From contig JAJEDB010000097.1 in the NCBI GenBank assembly GCA_022821725.1, forward strand, positions 1-64,000: DNA of 64,000 nucleotides. Reading direction: 5' to 3'. The notes beneath the pieces were generated by a model. That model worked only from the letters and a program-made list of their open reading frames with translations. It made no database searches and was not told the origin of the DNA. Made by a program: the position numbers and the translations under genes. Below are positions 1-8,504 of this stretch, one piece after another. Numbering within the stretch: the stretch's first letter is position 1; each line of letters opens with the position of its first letter. This DNA comes from Candidatus Poribacteria bacterium. Its GTDB lineage: Bacteria > Poribacteria > WGA-4E > WGA-3G.

Positions 1-122
1 TATTTTTGCCGCCCTACTCCCCGGAGTTGAACCCGATTGAGAAGGATTTCGCGAACATCAAGCGCATCCGTCAATACAACGCTGAGACATCTATTGATGA
101 AATTATAAAAATGTATAATTAA
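1..122 (+). CDS. IS630-family transposase, C-terminal fragment (partial)
   Basis: The reading frame from base 3 to the TAA at 120-122 encodes about 39 residues that include FLPPYSPELNPIE, the hallmark of the third catalytic block of IS630/Tc1-type DDE transposases; the glutamate of NPIE is the last acidic residue of the triad. The rest of the gene lies outside the window, so whether it is intact cannot be said. It is followed at once by a sequence matching the ends of small non-coding elements elsewhere in the window (near 17.6, 51.6 and 63.5 kb), which suggests that this transposase family moves or moved them. The family call rests on the motif only. Confidence 0.85.
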   Translation, partial: FLPPYSPELNPIEKDFANIKRIRQYNAETSIDEIIKMYN

Positions 123-145
123 TTACGGGCTTTACTATAAAGTCT
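123..145 (+). repeat. Putative right end of the IS630-type element
   Basis: Just after the transposase stop lies ACGGGCTTTACTATAAAG. CTTTACTATAA or its near-copy CTTCACTATAA recurs at 17683-17692 and 63594-63604, in each case at the edge of a short non-coding repeat, and TATAGTAAAG (the inverted form) is at 63488-63497. IS630 elements insert at TA, which fits the TATAA at the edge. The exact terminus is not determinable without the left end. Confidence 0.5.
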
Positions 146-149
146 TAAT

Positions 150-297
150 CTACGTCGTTTCCCCGCAAGGTAAAATTAGAAAAAGTTAAAATTAAAAAAC
201 CGAACCCGTAGCCTGCAACAACGGCGCAGGCGACTCTTGGGAAAGGCACATCAAAGTTTTAACCTGCGTCGTTTCCCCGCAAGGTATAATTAAAGCA
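150..297 (+). repeat. RPT1 gene-boundary repeat, one full unit plus an extra core
   Basis: Two cores, CCGCAAGGTAAAATTA at 163-178 and CCGCAAGGTATAATTAAA at 277-294, flank a unit with the potential stem GCCTGC/GCAGGC at 211-232 and the conserved stretch GGCACATCAAAGTT. The A-rich end faces the 3' end of the leftward gene at 259-1179, and that gene reads through the core, so its last residues are repeat-encoded. Confidence 0.75.
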
Positions 298-1179
298 CAA
301 TTCTCGTGCTGCTATCACAGGTTCCGCTTCACACGGGCGAATTTCCAACACCTTCAAGACATCCGACGGGAGCTGCTCAAAAAGTTCGTCCCACGCCAAG
401 TCCCCGGTCCCCGGGGCATGATACGCCTCAAGCCCTTTCAGGTCGTGCAGATTTACACCGACGAGATGTTCAGCATAACGATCGATCCACGCATCTGCCC
501 AGCACACGCCGAGTTTTTCCTGTAGCGCAGCATGCCCTATGTCGTGCCAATAGCGCATTGGACTGCCGTAAAACTCCTCAAAAAACAGCCCAACCTCGTC
601 AAAATTCGGAATTTGGTAATAGTGTGGACGATTCTCAATGGCGATGGAGAGTTCCATCTTCAAGGCACACTCGTTGAGTTCATCGAGACTCCGTAACACT
701 GCGTCTTGATGTTTCGTTTCTTTACGTTTTCGCCACTCTGTGGCTTCGGTCACTTTCTGATCGAAGGCTTCGAACTCGCGCTCGCCATAGGTGTATAAGT
801 CTCTCATCAAATAGGACCTGTCATACGTGTCAACTTCACCGAGATGAAGAACGACAATCGGCGCCTCCAATTCAACAGCGAGTTCCATTGTTTGGACGGT
901 GCGGCGGACAGCCTCTGCTCGTTCGTCTGTATTGAGGCTGGAAAGTAAAATTTTATCCTGCTCCGCTGCTGCTTGCGATGTTCCGGGAAGGATGGGACAG
1001 AAGTTGTGAATCGAGCAGGGCGGGTTTTGGCGGAGATACGGCTTGAGCTGCTCTATCTGATCCGGTGTAAGGTGCCTGCTGAGTTCGAGCGTTTCAAAGC
1101 CAAGATTTTTGAGGTCATCGAACAACGCTGCACCGTCCTGTTGTTTCAAAGCGTTCCACATCGTTGAAATCGCTAACAT
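259..1179 (-). CDS. Sugar phosphate isomerase/epimerase family protein (TIM barrel)
   Basis: A 306-residue protein of the xylose-isomerase-like TIM-barrel superfamily (AP-endonuclease-2 fold). It has alternating beta/alpha segments such as FETLELSRHL, APIVVLHLGE, LSIAIENRPH and WHDIGHA, with His, Glu and Asp at strand ends where this fold binds a divalent metal. No substrate can be named. The last eleven residues (FNYTLRGNDAG) are translated from the RPT1 core, so the original C-terminus was probably shorter or different. It starts 3 bp after the purN stop, with AAAGGTATAATTAAAAA before the ATG, so the two are probably co-transcribed. Confidence 0.85.
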   Translation of the reverse strand: MLAISTMWNALKQQDGAALFDDLKNLGFETLELSRHLTPDQIEQLKPYLRQNPPCSIHNFCPILPGTSQAAAEQDKILLSSLNTDERAEAVRRTVQTMELAVELEAPIVVLHLGEVDTYDRSYLMRDLYTYGEREFEAFDQKVTEATEWRKRKETKHQDAVLRSLDELNECALKMELSIAIENRPHYYQIPNFDEVGLFFEEFYGSPMRYWHDIGHAALQEKLGVCWADAWIDRYAEHLVGVNLHDLKGLEAYHAPGTGDLAWDELFEQLPSDVLKVLEIRPCEAEPVIAARELCFNYTLRGNDAG

Positions 1180-1182
1180 TTT

Positions 1183-1803
1183 TTAATTATACCTTTCAGA
1201 CGATTCTACAATAACTTTTCGTCCTTCAATTTTCAACCTGCCCTGCGCGAACCATTTAATCACTTCAGGATAGAGTTTATGCTCCTCCACCTGAATCCGG
1301 TTGTGTAAACTCTCTTCATCGTCCGTATCCAAAACAGGGACCGCCGACTGCGCAATAATGGGACCCGAATCTACATCCTCATCAACAAAATGAACGGTGA
1401 CACCCGCGATTTTCACACCATACGCCAATGTATCAGCGACAGGATGTGCCCCCGGAAATGCTGGTAGAAGCGTTGGATGAACATTGAGAATCCGGTTCCG
1501 GTATTTTTGCACGAAGGGCGGTTGGAACAACTTCATAAAACCCGCAAGGACTATTAATTCAACAGCAGCGTGCTCAAGGATCCTTGAAATTTCTGCGTCA
1601 AAATCGAGACGATTCGCAAAATCTTGAGTTCTGACAACATCTGTCGGTATACCAGCAAGTTTTGCGCGTGTAAGGGCATAAGCCTTGCGCCGGTCGCTGA
1701 TGACCACTGCGATCTTGATACCACTCGTCTCATCTTGATGTAACTGCTCAATCAGGGTTTGCAGATTGGTGCCGCTCCCTGAAACGAGGACTGCGATCTT
1801 CAT
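1183..1803 (-). CDS. purN: Phosphoribosylglycinamide formyltransferase
   Basis: A 206-residue protein for the third step of purine synthesis, in which 10-formyltetrahydrofolate formylates glycinamide ribonucleotide. The phosphate-binding VSGSGTNLQ is at residues 7-15. The catalytic set is N107, H109 (NVHPTLLPAFPG) and D145 (DEDVDSGPI), matching the Asn-His-Asp triad of E. coli PurN. Length is normal for the family. The last residues ERYN and the stop are read from the AAAGGTATAATTAA motif that also precedes the next gene, so stop and following start share one short element. No other purine genes are nearby. Confidence 0.95.
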   Translation of the reverse strand: MKIAVLVSGSGTNLQTLIEQLHQDETSGIKIAVVISDRRKAYALTRAKLAGIPTDVVRTQDFANRLDFDAEISRILEHAAVELIVLAGFMKLFQPPFVQKYRNRILNVHPTLLPAFPGAHPVADTLAYGVKIAGVTVHFVDEDVDSGPIIAQSAVPVLDTDDEESLHNRIQVEEHKLYPEVIKWFAQGRLKIEGRKVIVESSERYN

Positions 1804-1815
1804 ATTTGAAACTGT

Positions 1816-3588
1816 TCACCAGTAGGAATTGTTTGTGGTGTGTCCCTCTGGAATCGGTACCCAGACGCCACCTGTTTTGTTCGCCACTTTTTGTTGGAAA
1901 TCATCATAGGTGCCGACAACACTCACGAGGATATCTTTTTCCTCTAACATCTGGATAATTGCGAGTGAGGAGTAAGCACCCTCTGCGGGTTCATCTGTAA
2001 CCAAGATGAAATAGGGTTGCGCATTCGGACGGAACTGAATCTGTCGTAAACTCTCCGCCACAGCATCCAATAACATTTCATCTTCTTTGCAGGGCAGTTC
2101 AACGATTTTCCGAATCTGTTCCAGCGTTTGTGGCGGATTGAAAACGTTGACGATGTTCATAGACGCACGCGACCGGAAACGCACCACCCCCATCTGATAA
2201 TCTATAAGCGCGTTATCCAAATCGCGAACAAGGAGATCCAGCTCGTTAAGGAAGTGTGGAAGTTTACCGTCCATACTCTCACTGCTATCAACAAAGAGGA
2301 TAATATCAACCGGCGTGCTGCTGCCATATTGGAGGAGATTGCTACCGATTTTTGTGACACCTCTCCAGTGTGCCTGACGTAGCGACACTGCTTTGTTCCG
2401 AGTCGTGCCCGGGGTATAGGGTTTTCGGACGACCTGCGGTTGTGACTCTTCAGGGATAACATGCCATTTACCACCGGTTTCAGCAGCGAGTCTGAGGTGA
2501 TCATTTAGAGGGAGTCCCAGAACATTCACATAGATGCCGAATTCTCGGCAGTATGCGATGACCTCATCCACCTCTAATCCGTCTCGGCTTGTGAGAGGTT
2601 CATCGGTAACGAGGATAAAATGCCGCTGAGATGTAGGGCGAAATCGGAGTTCTTTGACAGTCTGAACGACAGCATCCAAAGCGTTTTCGTCCTGATGGAC
2701 CTCAATCGCTTGGAGGGTCCGTTTGTAGTTCGTAAAGCTTTTTGTTAATTGGACAACTCTGATCCTGTTTCGGTTTTTATTCGCCCAGAATTCCGTCACA
2801 CCGAGCGCATAATTTATCTTGGAGGCTTTGTATACATTCACCATCTCGCTCAAGTGTTCTACAACAGATTTGATATTATCGCGCATACTTCCGCTGGCAT
2901 CAATGACGAAAACCACGTCAATTGGACCGCCGTCACTGGTTTCCACAATCTCTTGGGCAAGCGTTTTCATAAGTCTCGAAAACGGAACATGTGGTAATGC
3001 CTTCCGCTTCTCGCTAATTTCTGCCAATTGTGCCGGGGACAATCCCTCCTCTTCTTCCACTATCTTAAGTATCGAAATCTCTGGAGCGCGTTGCGTTCTT
3101 GAGGGACCGGAACGTTTGGTTCCGAAGGTCGTATTTCCTGCGGGACTTGCGGCTTCCGTTTTCGACAAACTCCCTTCAACATCTTGAAGTGTGCGAGTCG
3201 CAGTGCTGACCGCTCCCCAGTTCTTTCTCGACAGATCTAAGGATGTCGAGGGGTTCTCTGATTTAACTTCATCTCGTAAACTGCGCCCTAAGGCAGGACG
3301 TGGCGTTTCCGTGTTCAGTGGAACGGGGGATGTCGGGGAGGGCAGCGACTCTCCAGTACTCATATGAGGTTTTATGAAATCACGCTCAGAAGCGCGTAAA
3401 CGCGGCGAAATCTTTTTCAGGGGAGCTCTCGTTCGAGATGCGTTTTTGACAGAAATGAGCTCCGCCGCCAAGCCCGATTTCTCTGACACTATTGGCTGAT
3501 TCCGCACCACGACGTAAAATGTTGTGACGAAAAAAAAGAGGTGGAATATCAGCGAGATGAGCAGTGCTCTACGAGTTACAGATTGCAT
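1816..3588 (-). CDS. Membrane-anchored protein with two von Willebrand factor A domains
   Basis: A 590-residue protein with an N-terminal membrane anchor (about residues 8-28), then a long low-complexity Ser/Pro/Arg-rich linker to about 200. Two vWA domains follow, each with a metal-ion-dependent adhesion motif: DASGS at 230-234 and DSSES at 434-438, each later followed by ILVTDEP. The anchor topology puts the vWA domains outside the cytoplasm. Such proteins bind partners through a metal ion; the partner here is unknown. It lies just downstream of an ECF sigma/anti-sigma pair and is probably in the same leftward operon. Confidence 0.85.
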   Translation of the reverse strand: MQSVTRRALLISLIFHLFFFVTTFYVVVRNQPIVSEKSGLAAELISVKNASRTRAPLKKISPRLRASERDFIKPHMSTGESLPSPTSPVPLNTETPRPALGRSLRDEVKSENPSTSLDLSRKNWGAVSTATRTLQDVEGSLSKTEAASPAGNTTFGTKRSGPSRTQRAPEISILKIVEEEEGLSPAQLAEISEKRKALPHVPFSRLMKTLAQEIVETSDGGPIDVVFVIDASGSMRDNIKSVVEHLSEMVNVYKASKINYALGVTEFWANKNRNRIRVVQLTKSFTNYKRTLQAIEVHQDENALDAVVQTVKELRFRPTSQRHFILVTDEPLTSRDGLEVDEVIAYCREFGIYVNVLGLPLNDHLRLAAETGGKWHVIPEESQPQVVRKPYTPGTTRNKAVSLRQAHWRGVTKIGSNLLQYGSSTPVDIILFVDSSESMDGKLPHFLNELDLLVRDLDNALIDYQMGVVRFRSRASMNIVNVFNPPQTLEQIRKIVELPCKEDEMLLDAVAESLRQIQFRPNAQPYFILVTDEPAEGAYSSLAIIQMLEEKDILVSVVGTYDDFQQKVANKTGGVWVPIPEGHTTNNSYW

Positions 3589-3608
3589 TTTTTATGGGTT
3601 ATCTGTAC

Positions 3609-4265
3609 TTACTTCCGCTGAAGGTAGGTTGTTAGTAAACGTTTCGGTGGCTCGTGTTGAATAACCTCAAAGGAAATTAATTTTTCACCATCCAGTTTCT
3701 GTGCCTGCTTTAGAGTATGTATTGACGGACCGAACCGATCACTGGAGGATTGGTAAAGCGTCGCTCCCACCATCGTAAAAACGGCGAAGGTCAGGACAAA
3801 TATGTAAACTGGACTCCGCGTCCGAATACTGTAGCGAAGTTTGTCAGCGAACATTGAGCCGTGTCGCGTCCATTCAAGCAATGCCCTAAGGTGCCGTGTA
3901 AAATGCGACCAAATCGAGTCGTAGTGTCTCTCGTGTTTCGTTGTGTCCGATACGCGCGCCATTACGCTGGTTAAAAAGCCATCAGAGACTTCGATCTCAC
4001 CGCCTTGGTGTAGAAAATCGGCGGTTTTTTGCAACCGCTGGACCTGATTCGCACAGATGCTACACTTTTTGAGATGCCGTCGGATAAGGTGGCGTTTCCA
4101 TGTGGGCAGTTCTTTATCAATATAGGCTGAGAGTTCGTCCGGGCTCGCAAGCTGCGCTTCACACGTCGGCGGTGGCACGTTATTACGTGACCATCGAGAA
4201 CCGTAGACATCTGGGAATTCGGTTTTTGATTTTCGCTTGCGGTGTGTTGAAGTGAATTGTGACAT
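3609..4265 (-). CDS. Anti-sigma factor with zinc-finger N-terminus (zf-HC2 type) and one membrane segment
   Basis: A 218-residue protein. The H-x3-C-x2-C motif (H64, C68, C71) in the helix LSAYIDKELPTW...CSIC is the zinc-binding anti-sigma domain that holds ECF sigma factors. A single transmembrane segment at about 153-171 separates it from a short extracytoplasmic tail. It lies 31 bp downstream of the ECF sigma gene, the usual arrangement for a regulator and its target. The start is preceded by CCGCAAGGGAAAACTAAAAA, a variant of the RPT1 core. Confidence 0.9.
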   Translation of the reverse strand: MSQFTSTHRKRKSKTEFPDVYGSRWSRNNVPPPTCEAQLASPDELSAYIDKELPTWKRHLIRRHLKKCSICANQVQRLQKTADFLHQGGEIEVSDGFLTSVMARVSDTTKHERHYDSIWSHFTRHLRALLEWTRHGSMFADKLRYSIRTRSPVYIFVLTFAVFTMVGATLYQSSSDRFGPSIHTLKQAQKLDGEKLISFEVIQHEPPKRLLTTYLQRK

Positions 4266-4296
4266 TTTTTAGTTTTCCCTTGCGGTGTGTTGCGGC

Positions 4297-4878
4297 TTAT
4301 TCCGCTATTCCCGATTTGATGAGCAGTTTTCTCATTTTTTGCCGGGCACGGTGAATCAACGCTTTTACAGCACCTACTGAGCATCCAAGAATTTTCGCAA
4401 CCTCTTCATACCGTAGATCCTGATACGTAACGAGCGTTAGTGCTACGCGTTGATTCTCAGGTAACTGTGCGAGTGCTTTTCGGATAATCTGTCTCTGTTC
4501 TTTTTTCTCCAAGAGCGAATCTGGCAGATAGCGGGTGTCCTGCATGATGGCGGCGTGATAAACATCCTCACCTTCTTCAACCAGATCCTCGAAAAAATAG
4601 GTGTTTCGACGCGTCCGGTTCCGAATCTCATTTCGACACAAATTCGTGGCAATTGTATAGAGCCAACTTTTGAACGATGCTGTCGGCTTATACCGGTTCG
4701 CACTTTTGAAAACTCGGAGGAATGTCTCTTGAGAGAGGTCTTCCGCGCGCTGATAATCGTCGATTGAGCGGTGAATATAGTTAATCAAAGGGTTCTGATA
4801 GCGCCGCACCAGCAGCTCGAAGGCACTCATATCCCCTTTACTACATTTCACCATCAAATCTTCATCCGAAACAAACAT
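4297..4878 (-). CDS. ECF-type RNA polymerase sigma-70 factor
   Basis: A 193-residue sigma factor with region 2 at about residues 15-90 (DYQRAEDLSQETFLRVF and FKSWLYTIATNLCRNEIRN) and region 4 at about 130-185, a helix-turn-helix with YEEVAKILGCSVGAVKALIHRARQK. Regions 1 and 3 are absent, as in the extracytoplasmic-function class. The adjacent zinc-finger membrane protein is its probable anti-sigma factor, so activity is likely released by an envelope signal. The ATG follows an RPT1 core (CCGCAAGGTAAAATTAAAAG). Confidence 0.95.
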   Translation of the reverse strand: MFVSDEDLMVKCSKGDMSAFELLVRRYQNPLINYIHRSIDDYQRAEDLSQETFLRVFKSANRYKPTASFKSWLYTIATNLCRNEIRNRTRRNTYFFEDLVEEGEDVYHAAIMQDTRYLPDSLLEKKEQRQIIRKALAQLPENQRVALTLVTYQDLRYEEVAKILGCSVGAVKALIHRARQKMRKLLIKSGIAE

Positions 4879-4898
4879 CTTTTAATTTTACCTTGCGG
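4879..4898 (-). repeat. RPT1 core at the start of the ECF sigma gene
   Basis: On the minus strand CCGCAAGGTAAAATTAAAAG runs directly into the ATG at 4878. Beyond it, 4910-4942 forms an imperfect stem (GGGACTTACGG / CCGTAGTCCC). The 64-bp gap to the TPR gene otherwise shows nothing. Confidence 0.7.
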
Positions 4899-4962
4899 TT
4901 CGTTTAGGCGGGACTTACGGTGATGCTCCTTTCCGTAGTCCCAGCCCGCCCGATGGTTGGGC

Positions 4963-5526
4963 TTACGCGCTCTGGTCAGCATCTGATTGAAGTTTCAATT
5001 CAAGTTTAAGGCGCATCGCTGTTTTGTAAGCACTGATGGCTTCACGCCGCTTGCCCTGAAACGTATAGACTGTCCCGAGTTCAGAATGTAACTCAGGGTG
5101 GTTCGGTATGAAACGGATGGCACGCGTGTAAACGTCAATCGCCTCGTCATAGCGTTTGAGCAAACGATAGGTTGCTGCGAGATTGAGGTATGCCGTCGCT
5201 TCGCTCGGTTCGCATGCTATTGCCATTTTGTATGCGTCTATTGCCTTTTCATAGTCCTCCAGCATAAAATGTGCCAAACCGAGGTGGAAGTGTGCTTCAG
5301 CGGATTCTCGGTTGTGCTGAATGACCTGCTGAAATTCTTTAATCGCTTTCGCGTAGTCTCGGACGTTTAATGCGTCTGCTCCCTGCTTTAAATGCTTCGC
5401 AGCGGTCTGGTGCGCGTGAATATCGACGCGCCCGCGCTGGATGAGTTCTTTTTGCAATCCGCTTGAAGGCACCGAGGATTTTTCGGGTGTTAAGGCACGT
5501 TCCGCACCAGTTTTACGCTCTTTCAT
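4963..5526 (-). CDS. Tetratricopeptide repeat protein
   Basis: A 187-residue protein with four consecutive TPR motifs from about residue 42 to 175 (for example YAKAIKEFQQVIQHN, YEKAIDAYKMAIACEP, YDEAIDVYTRAIRFIP and REAISAYKTAMRLK). The N-terminus is charged with no signal peptide, so it is probably cytoplasmic. TPR arrays are protein-binding scaffolds and the partner is unknown. It lies in the leftward run between the SUMF1-fold gene and the ECF sigma gene, 13 bp after the former. Confidence 0.85.
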   Translation of the reverse strand: MKERKTGAERALTPEKSSVPSSGLQKELIQRGRVDIHAHQTAAKHLKQGADALNVRDYAKAIKEFQQVIQHNRESAEAHFHLGLAHFMLEDYEKAIDAYKMAIACEPSEATAYLNLAATYRLLKRYDEAIDVYTRAIRFIPNHPELHSELGTVYTFQGKRREAISAYKTAMRLKLELKLQSDADQSA

Positions 5527-5539
5527 TTTTTAATTTTCC

Positions 5540-6448
5540 CTACCATGTGATACGGAACCCAATTACGAACTCTGCATATCCGTTGCTAAAAAAATCGTAA
5601 CTCGTGCAAGTGCTATAGTCGTGATTGTAATACCACGCGCCGCCACACGCCACGCGAAAGTTCCCTTCATCGTCATACGGTGTGTCCGTCCATTCCCATA
5701 CGTTGCCGACCATATCGTAGCATCCGAATGGACTCATACCGTCTCTGAAACTAACGACCGGGGTTGTCGTTCCTGCACCGAGTTCTGCGGTGTTGCACCG
5801 CGGTTTGTCAATTTCATGACCCCACGGGAAGCGTCTATCATCAGCACCGCGTGCGGCGTATTGCCATTCTGGAAACGTCGGTAGCCTGCCCTCGACATAA
5901 CGCGCATAAGCGTCTGCATCTTCACACGTAACCCAGACGACGGGATGGTCGCCTCTGTTTGCTGGATACACACCCTCTGTCCAATCCTGTGGTGGCGTGT
6001 GTCCTGTATCCTGAAGAAACCGATGGTATTGTGCGTTGGTTACAGGGTAAACCCCAATCTCAAACCCATCGACTTCCAACGGGGCACAATCTTCACCGAT
6101 ATAGGCAACGCCTGCAGGGATATGAACAGTCGCATCTAACACCTGTAGTGCGGTGTCACGAATATCTTTATCCTCGTGTGCGAGCGCATGACCAAGGGGT
6201 GATATAACTTCACCGACTGGCGGTGTTGTGAGCTGCTGCATCGTTTCCCAGCCGAGTTCTGTGTTTAGCAGCAACCGGACGGCATCCGATAACGATGCGT
6301 CGAAGTGCCACGTCCAATACTCTCGACAGAGTTTTTGAAGGGCATCTGGTGTATCGCTTTTCGCCAGCGCAATCCGAGACGCACTCGGCTTTTCTATATT
6401 TAGGATATTTTTTGTCGTAACACCGTTCGTGTGCTCCATAGGTATCAT
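5540..6448 (-). CDS. SUMF1/EgtB-fold protein, probably not a true formylglycine-generating enzyme
   Basis: A 302-residue protein. From about residue 115 it carries the C-type-lectin-like FGE-sulfatase fold: VYPVTNAQYHRFL, HPVVWVTCEDADAYA, RLPTFPEWQYAARG, FPWG, GNVWEWTDTPY, CGGAWYYN and VIGFRITW. In true FGE two cysteines lie 6 and 11 residues after the start of the GG motif. Here, aligned by eye, those positions are Tyr and Ser, and the only nearby cysteine is two residues further. Another role of this fold is therefore more likely. The first 110 residues look helical and HEAT-like. An alternative start is the ATG three codons in. It begins the TPR/sigma/anti-sigma/vWA run. Confidence 0.8.
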   Translation of the reverse strand: MIPMEHTNGVTTKNILNIEKPSASRIALAKSDTPDALQKLCREYWTWHFDASLSDAVRLLLNTELGWETMQQLTTPPVGEVISPLGHALAHEDKDIRDTALQVLDATVHIPAGVAYIGEDCAPLEVDGFEIGVYPVTNAQYHRFLQDTGHTPPQDWTEGVYPANRGDHPVVWVTCEDADAYARYVEGRLPTFPEWQYAARGADDRRFPWGHEIDKPRCNTAELGAGTTTPVVSFRDGMSPFGCYDMVGNVWEWTDTPYDDEGNFRVACGGAWYYNHDYSTCTSYDFFSNGYAEFVIGFRITW

Positions 6449-6506
6449 AATACCACAAAGAGATAACTTTAGACAAATGATTTTGAATGAATGCCGTGAA
6501 CCCAGT

Positions 6507-6881
6507 TTATTTTTCAGAAAGCGTCCTGAGAATTTGATTTAGCATCGGAAACAATTTTTCGTGCATTTCTTTGATTTCGGCATACCTGCCCGACAAAACG
6601 TCAAGTCTCTTCTCTAAGTCCCTATTTTCTTTCTCTAATGTCTCTATCCTAAACCGAAGTGTGTCGTTTGCTTGGTTCAGGGACAAAATTTTTTCCTGAA
6701 GGGACAAATTGTCTTCCTGAAGGGATAAATTGTCTTCCTGAAGGGACAAAACTTTTTCCTGAAGGGACAAATTTTGTTTCTCAAGAAGTGCGATGCGTCT
6801 AAACAGCCACACAAATCCTGCGCCACTAAAACTCAACACACCTATGTCTATAATTGTTACACCAAACCAACTAAAATCCAT
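6507..6881 (-). CDS. Small membrane-anchored coiled-coil protein
   Basis: A 124-residue protein with one N-terminal hydrophobic segment (about residues 8-28) and then a continuous coiled coil to the end. The coiled coil opens with a nearly exact seven-residue repeat (LSLQEDN / LSLQEKV / LSLQEKI) encoded by tandem 21-bp units at about 6690-6780. A good ribosome site, AAGGAGA, precedes the ATG. Function unknown; it could tether or space something at the membrane. The tandem units probably vary in number between strains. Confidence 0.7.
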   Translation of the reverse strand: MDFSWFGVTIIDIGVLSFSGAGFVWLFRRIALLEKQNLSLQEKVLSLQEDNLSLQEDNLSLQEKILSLNQANDTLRFRIETLEKENRDLEKRLDVLSGRYAEIKEMHEKLFPMLNQILRTLSEK

Positions 6882-6945
6882 CTATTTCTCCTTTTGGTTT
6901 TTGTGCTTTTTCGCGGAGACATCGCAAGGAGCTCGTTCTTATCAA

Positions 6946-7662
6946 CTATCGTTGAATAGCCCCTTGTGGAATCGTCCCTAATCCAGGAATAATCGTCCGC
7001 TTTCCCCTTTCAATGACCCCCATCAGTTGTTTTTCGTAGAAGGACAGTTCTGATAGCGGGAACTCCATTTCGTAGAGTTCGTCATAGAATTCTCTATCGA
7101 CGTATGCAAACACACCGTCAAAGTATTTAATCACGCCCTCCTTATCCCGATTTGCCAGGTTCTGCTGTAGCACATCCCGCAGTAGCCCTCCAGATGTATG
7201 TTGATATCTTGTCTGTGTTACCTTCTTTACGGAGTCATATACGTTGGCAAATATCACAGTGTCGGCGTTTTTCCACACCATCTCCGTGTTATTTACGGTT
7301 GTTGGCATACCGTGCTTGTCAACGGCTTCTTTAATTATATTTTCCGCATTCATTACTGGGGTCTGGGTCACATAGCCTGCTGTTCGCAATTTGTTATCCT
7401 TGAACGTATAGATGAGCAGGCAATCGACACCGTTGATTTTATGGCTATAGACGAGTGCGTTTTCAGTCCTTTCATACACTCGATTCCCGACTTCCGCCAG
7501 TTCAACGCGTTCTTGACTGAACCCCCATCTCACTTCGCGAAAAGCGTGATTCGCCTCTTCGGAAAAGCTGTCTAAAATAGAGTGTGAGGCACAACCACTG
7601 ATTGCAACAATCAATACGCCTCCGATGTAGAAGTAAAGCAGCCTATGCCGTATGCCTTTCAT
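6946..7662 (-). CDS. Lipoprotein of unknown function
   Basis: Starting at the ATG at 7662, which follows a good ribosome site (GGAGA), the product is about 238 residues. It has a lipoprotein signal peptide with lipobox VAISGC, so the mature protein is lipid-anchored at its N-terminal cysteine. The frame is open upstream to 7728, but that extension lacks a ribosome site and would bury the signal peptide. The mature part resembles no family I recognise. It has scattered segments such as FREVRWGFSQERVEL and CLLIYTFKDNKL, which recall small bacterial lipoproteins that sense or bind envelope parts. Confidence 0.75.
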   Translation of the reverse strand: MKGIRHRLLYFYIGGVLIVAISGCASHSILDSFSEEANHAFREVRWGFSQERVELAEVGNRVYERTENALVYSHKINGVDCLLIYTFKDNKLRTAGYVTQTPVMNAENIIKEAVDKHGMPTTVNNTEMVWKNADTVIFANVYDSVKKVTQTRYQHTSGGLLRDVLQQNLANRDKEGVIKYFDGVFAYVDREFYDELYEMEFPLSELSFYEKQLMGVIERGKRTIIPGLGTIPQGAIQR

Positions 7663-7768
7663 GGTTCTGTCTCCTATATTAGAGATATTACTGTGAGTTT
7701 CCGCTGTAGAAATACCTCGGAGAGTCATTTCTTTTCAAGAGCGTGTTATTTTCGTTCCTCTGAAATCC

Positions 7769-8467
7769 CTACTTTCCACCCAACCCCAAAATTTCAGGGA
7801 TTTCAGCCAACGAAGTTACCTCGTAATCAGGTCGGATTTCTGTGTCGTTTGGTTCACCTTTACGATTGAGCCAGACGGAATACACGCCAGCGTTCCGCGC
7901 CCCCGCGACATCGTTTTCGAGGGAGTCTCCGACATGGAGCATCTCCGCGAGTTCACACCCTGCGCGCTCGGCAGTTATTTCAAAAATTCTTCGATCCGGT
8001 TTCTCAATCTGCACATCTTGGGAAAATACAACGAAGGCAAAATACCCCTCAAGTCCGCAGCGCTCCGGATAGGTATTTCCATTTGAGAGCAATCCCAACT
8101 TGAAATGCGGTGCTAAAACATCAAAGGTCGGAATGACATCCGGATATAACTCTATATCTTCAAACCGGTGTTTCCGATATATCGCATTCAGATGTGCAGC
8201 AAGTTCTTTGTCTGGACAGTTGACATATTCAAGTGTCCGCTCAAATGCGCGCAGTCTGATTTCTTCAAGGTTCCACAGTTCACCCTTTACCTCTTCAGCA
8301 AATTGATTCCGAATTGCAATCATCTCATCGATTGTTAATTTTAGGGTGCGCGGGGTCGGACGCTGTTTTTGAAGTTCCAACAATGTGTGTTTGAGCGAAT
8401 GACGCATAACCTGCAGAAAATCCCACAAGGTCATATCGCCATCAAAAGAGATCGTTGAAATTTGCAA
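7769..8467 (-). CDS. HAD-family hydrolase
   Basis: A 232-residue haloacid-dehalogenase-superfamily phosphatase. Motif I is SFDGDMTLW near the N-terminus with the nucleophile and acid aspartates, motif II is LLSNGN, motif III is the lysine in QIEKPD, and motif IV is HVGDSLENDVAGARNAG. An alpha-helical cap lies between motifs I and II, as in subclass C1. The start is a TTG at 8467 placed a normal distance after AGGGGAGA. The substrate is not predictable. It stands alone between unrelated genes. Confidence 0.85.
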   Translation of the reverse strand: MQISTISFDGDMTLWDFLQVMRHSLKHTLLELQKQRPTPRTLKLTIDEMIAIRNQFAEEVKGELWNLEEIRLRAFERTLEYVNCPDKELAAHLNAIYRKHRFEDIELYPDVIPTFDVLAPHFKLGLLSNGNTYPERCGLEGYFAFVVFSQDVQIEKPDRRIFEITAERAGCELAEMLHVGDSLENDVAGARNAGVYSVWLNRKGEPNDTEIRPDYEVTSLAEIPEILGLGGK

Positions 8468-8504
8468 TAGTTTCTCCCCTACAAAAGAATCTTGATAGTA
8501 TCGT

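Noticed and set aside
4905..4950. MITE ends GGACTTACGG / GGGCTTACGC near the sigma gene
   Set aside because: They resemble the 49.0 kb element's ends but are in direct, not inverted, orientation, so no complete element can be defined.
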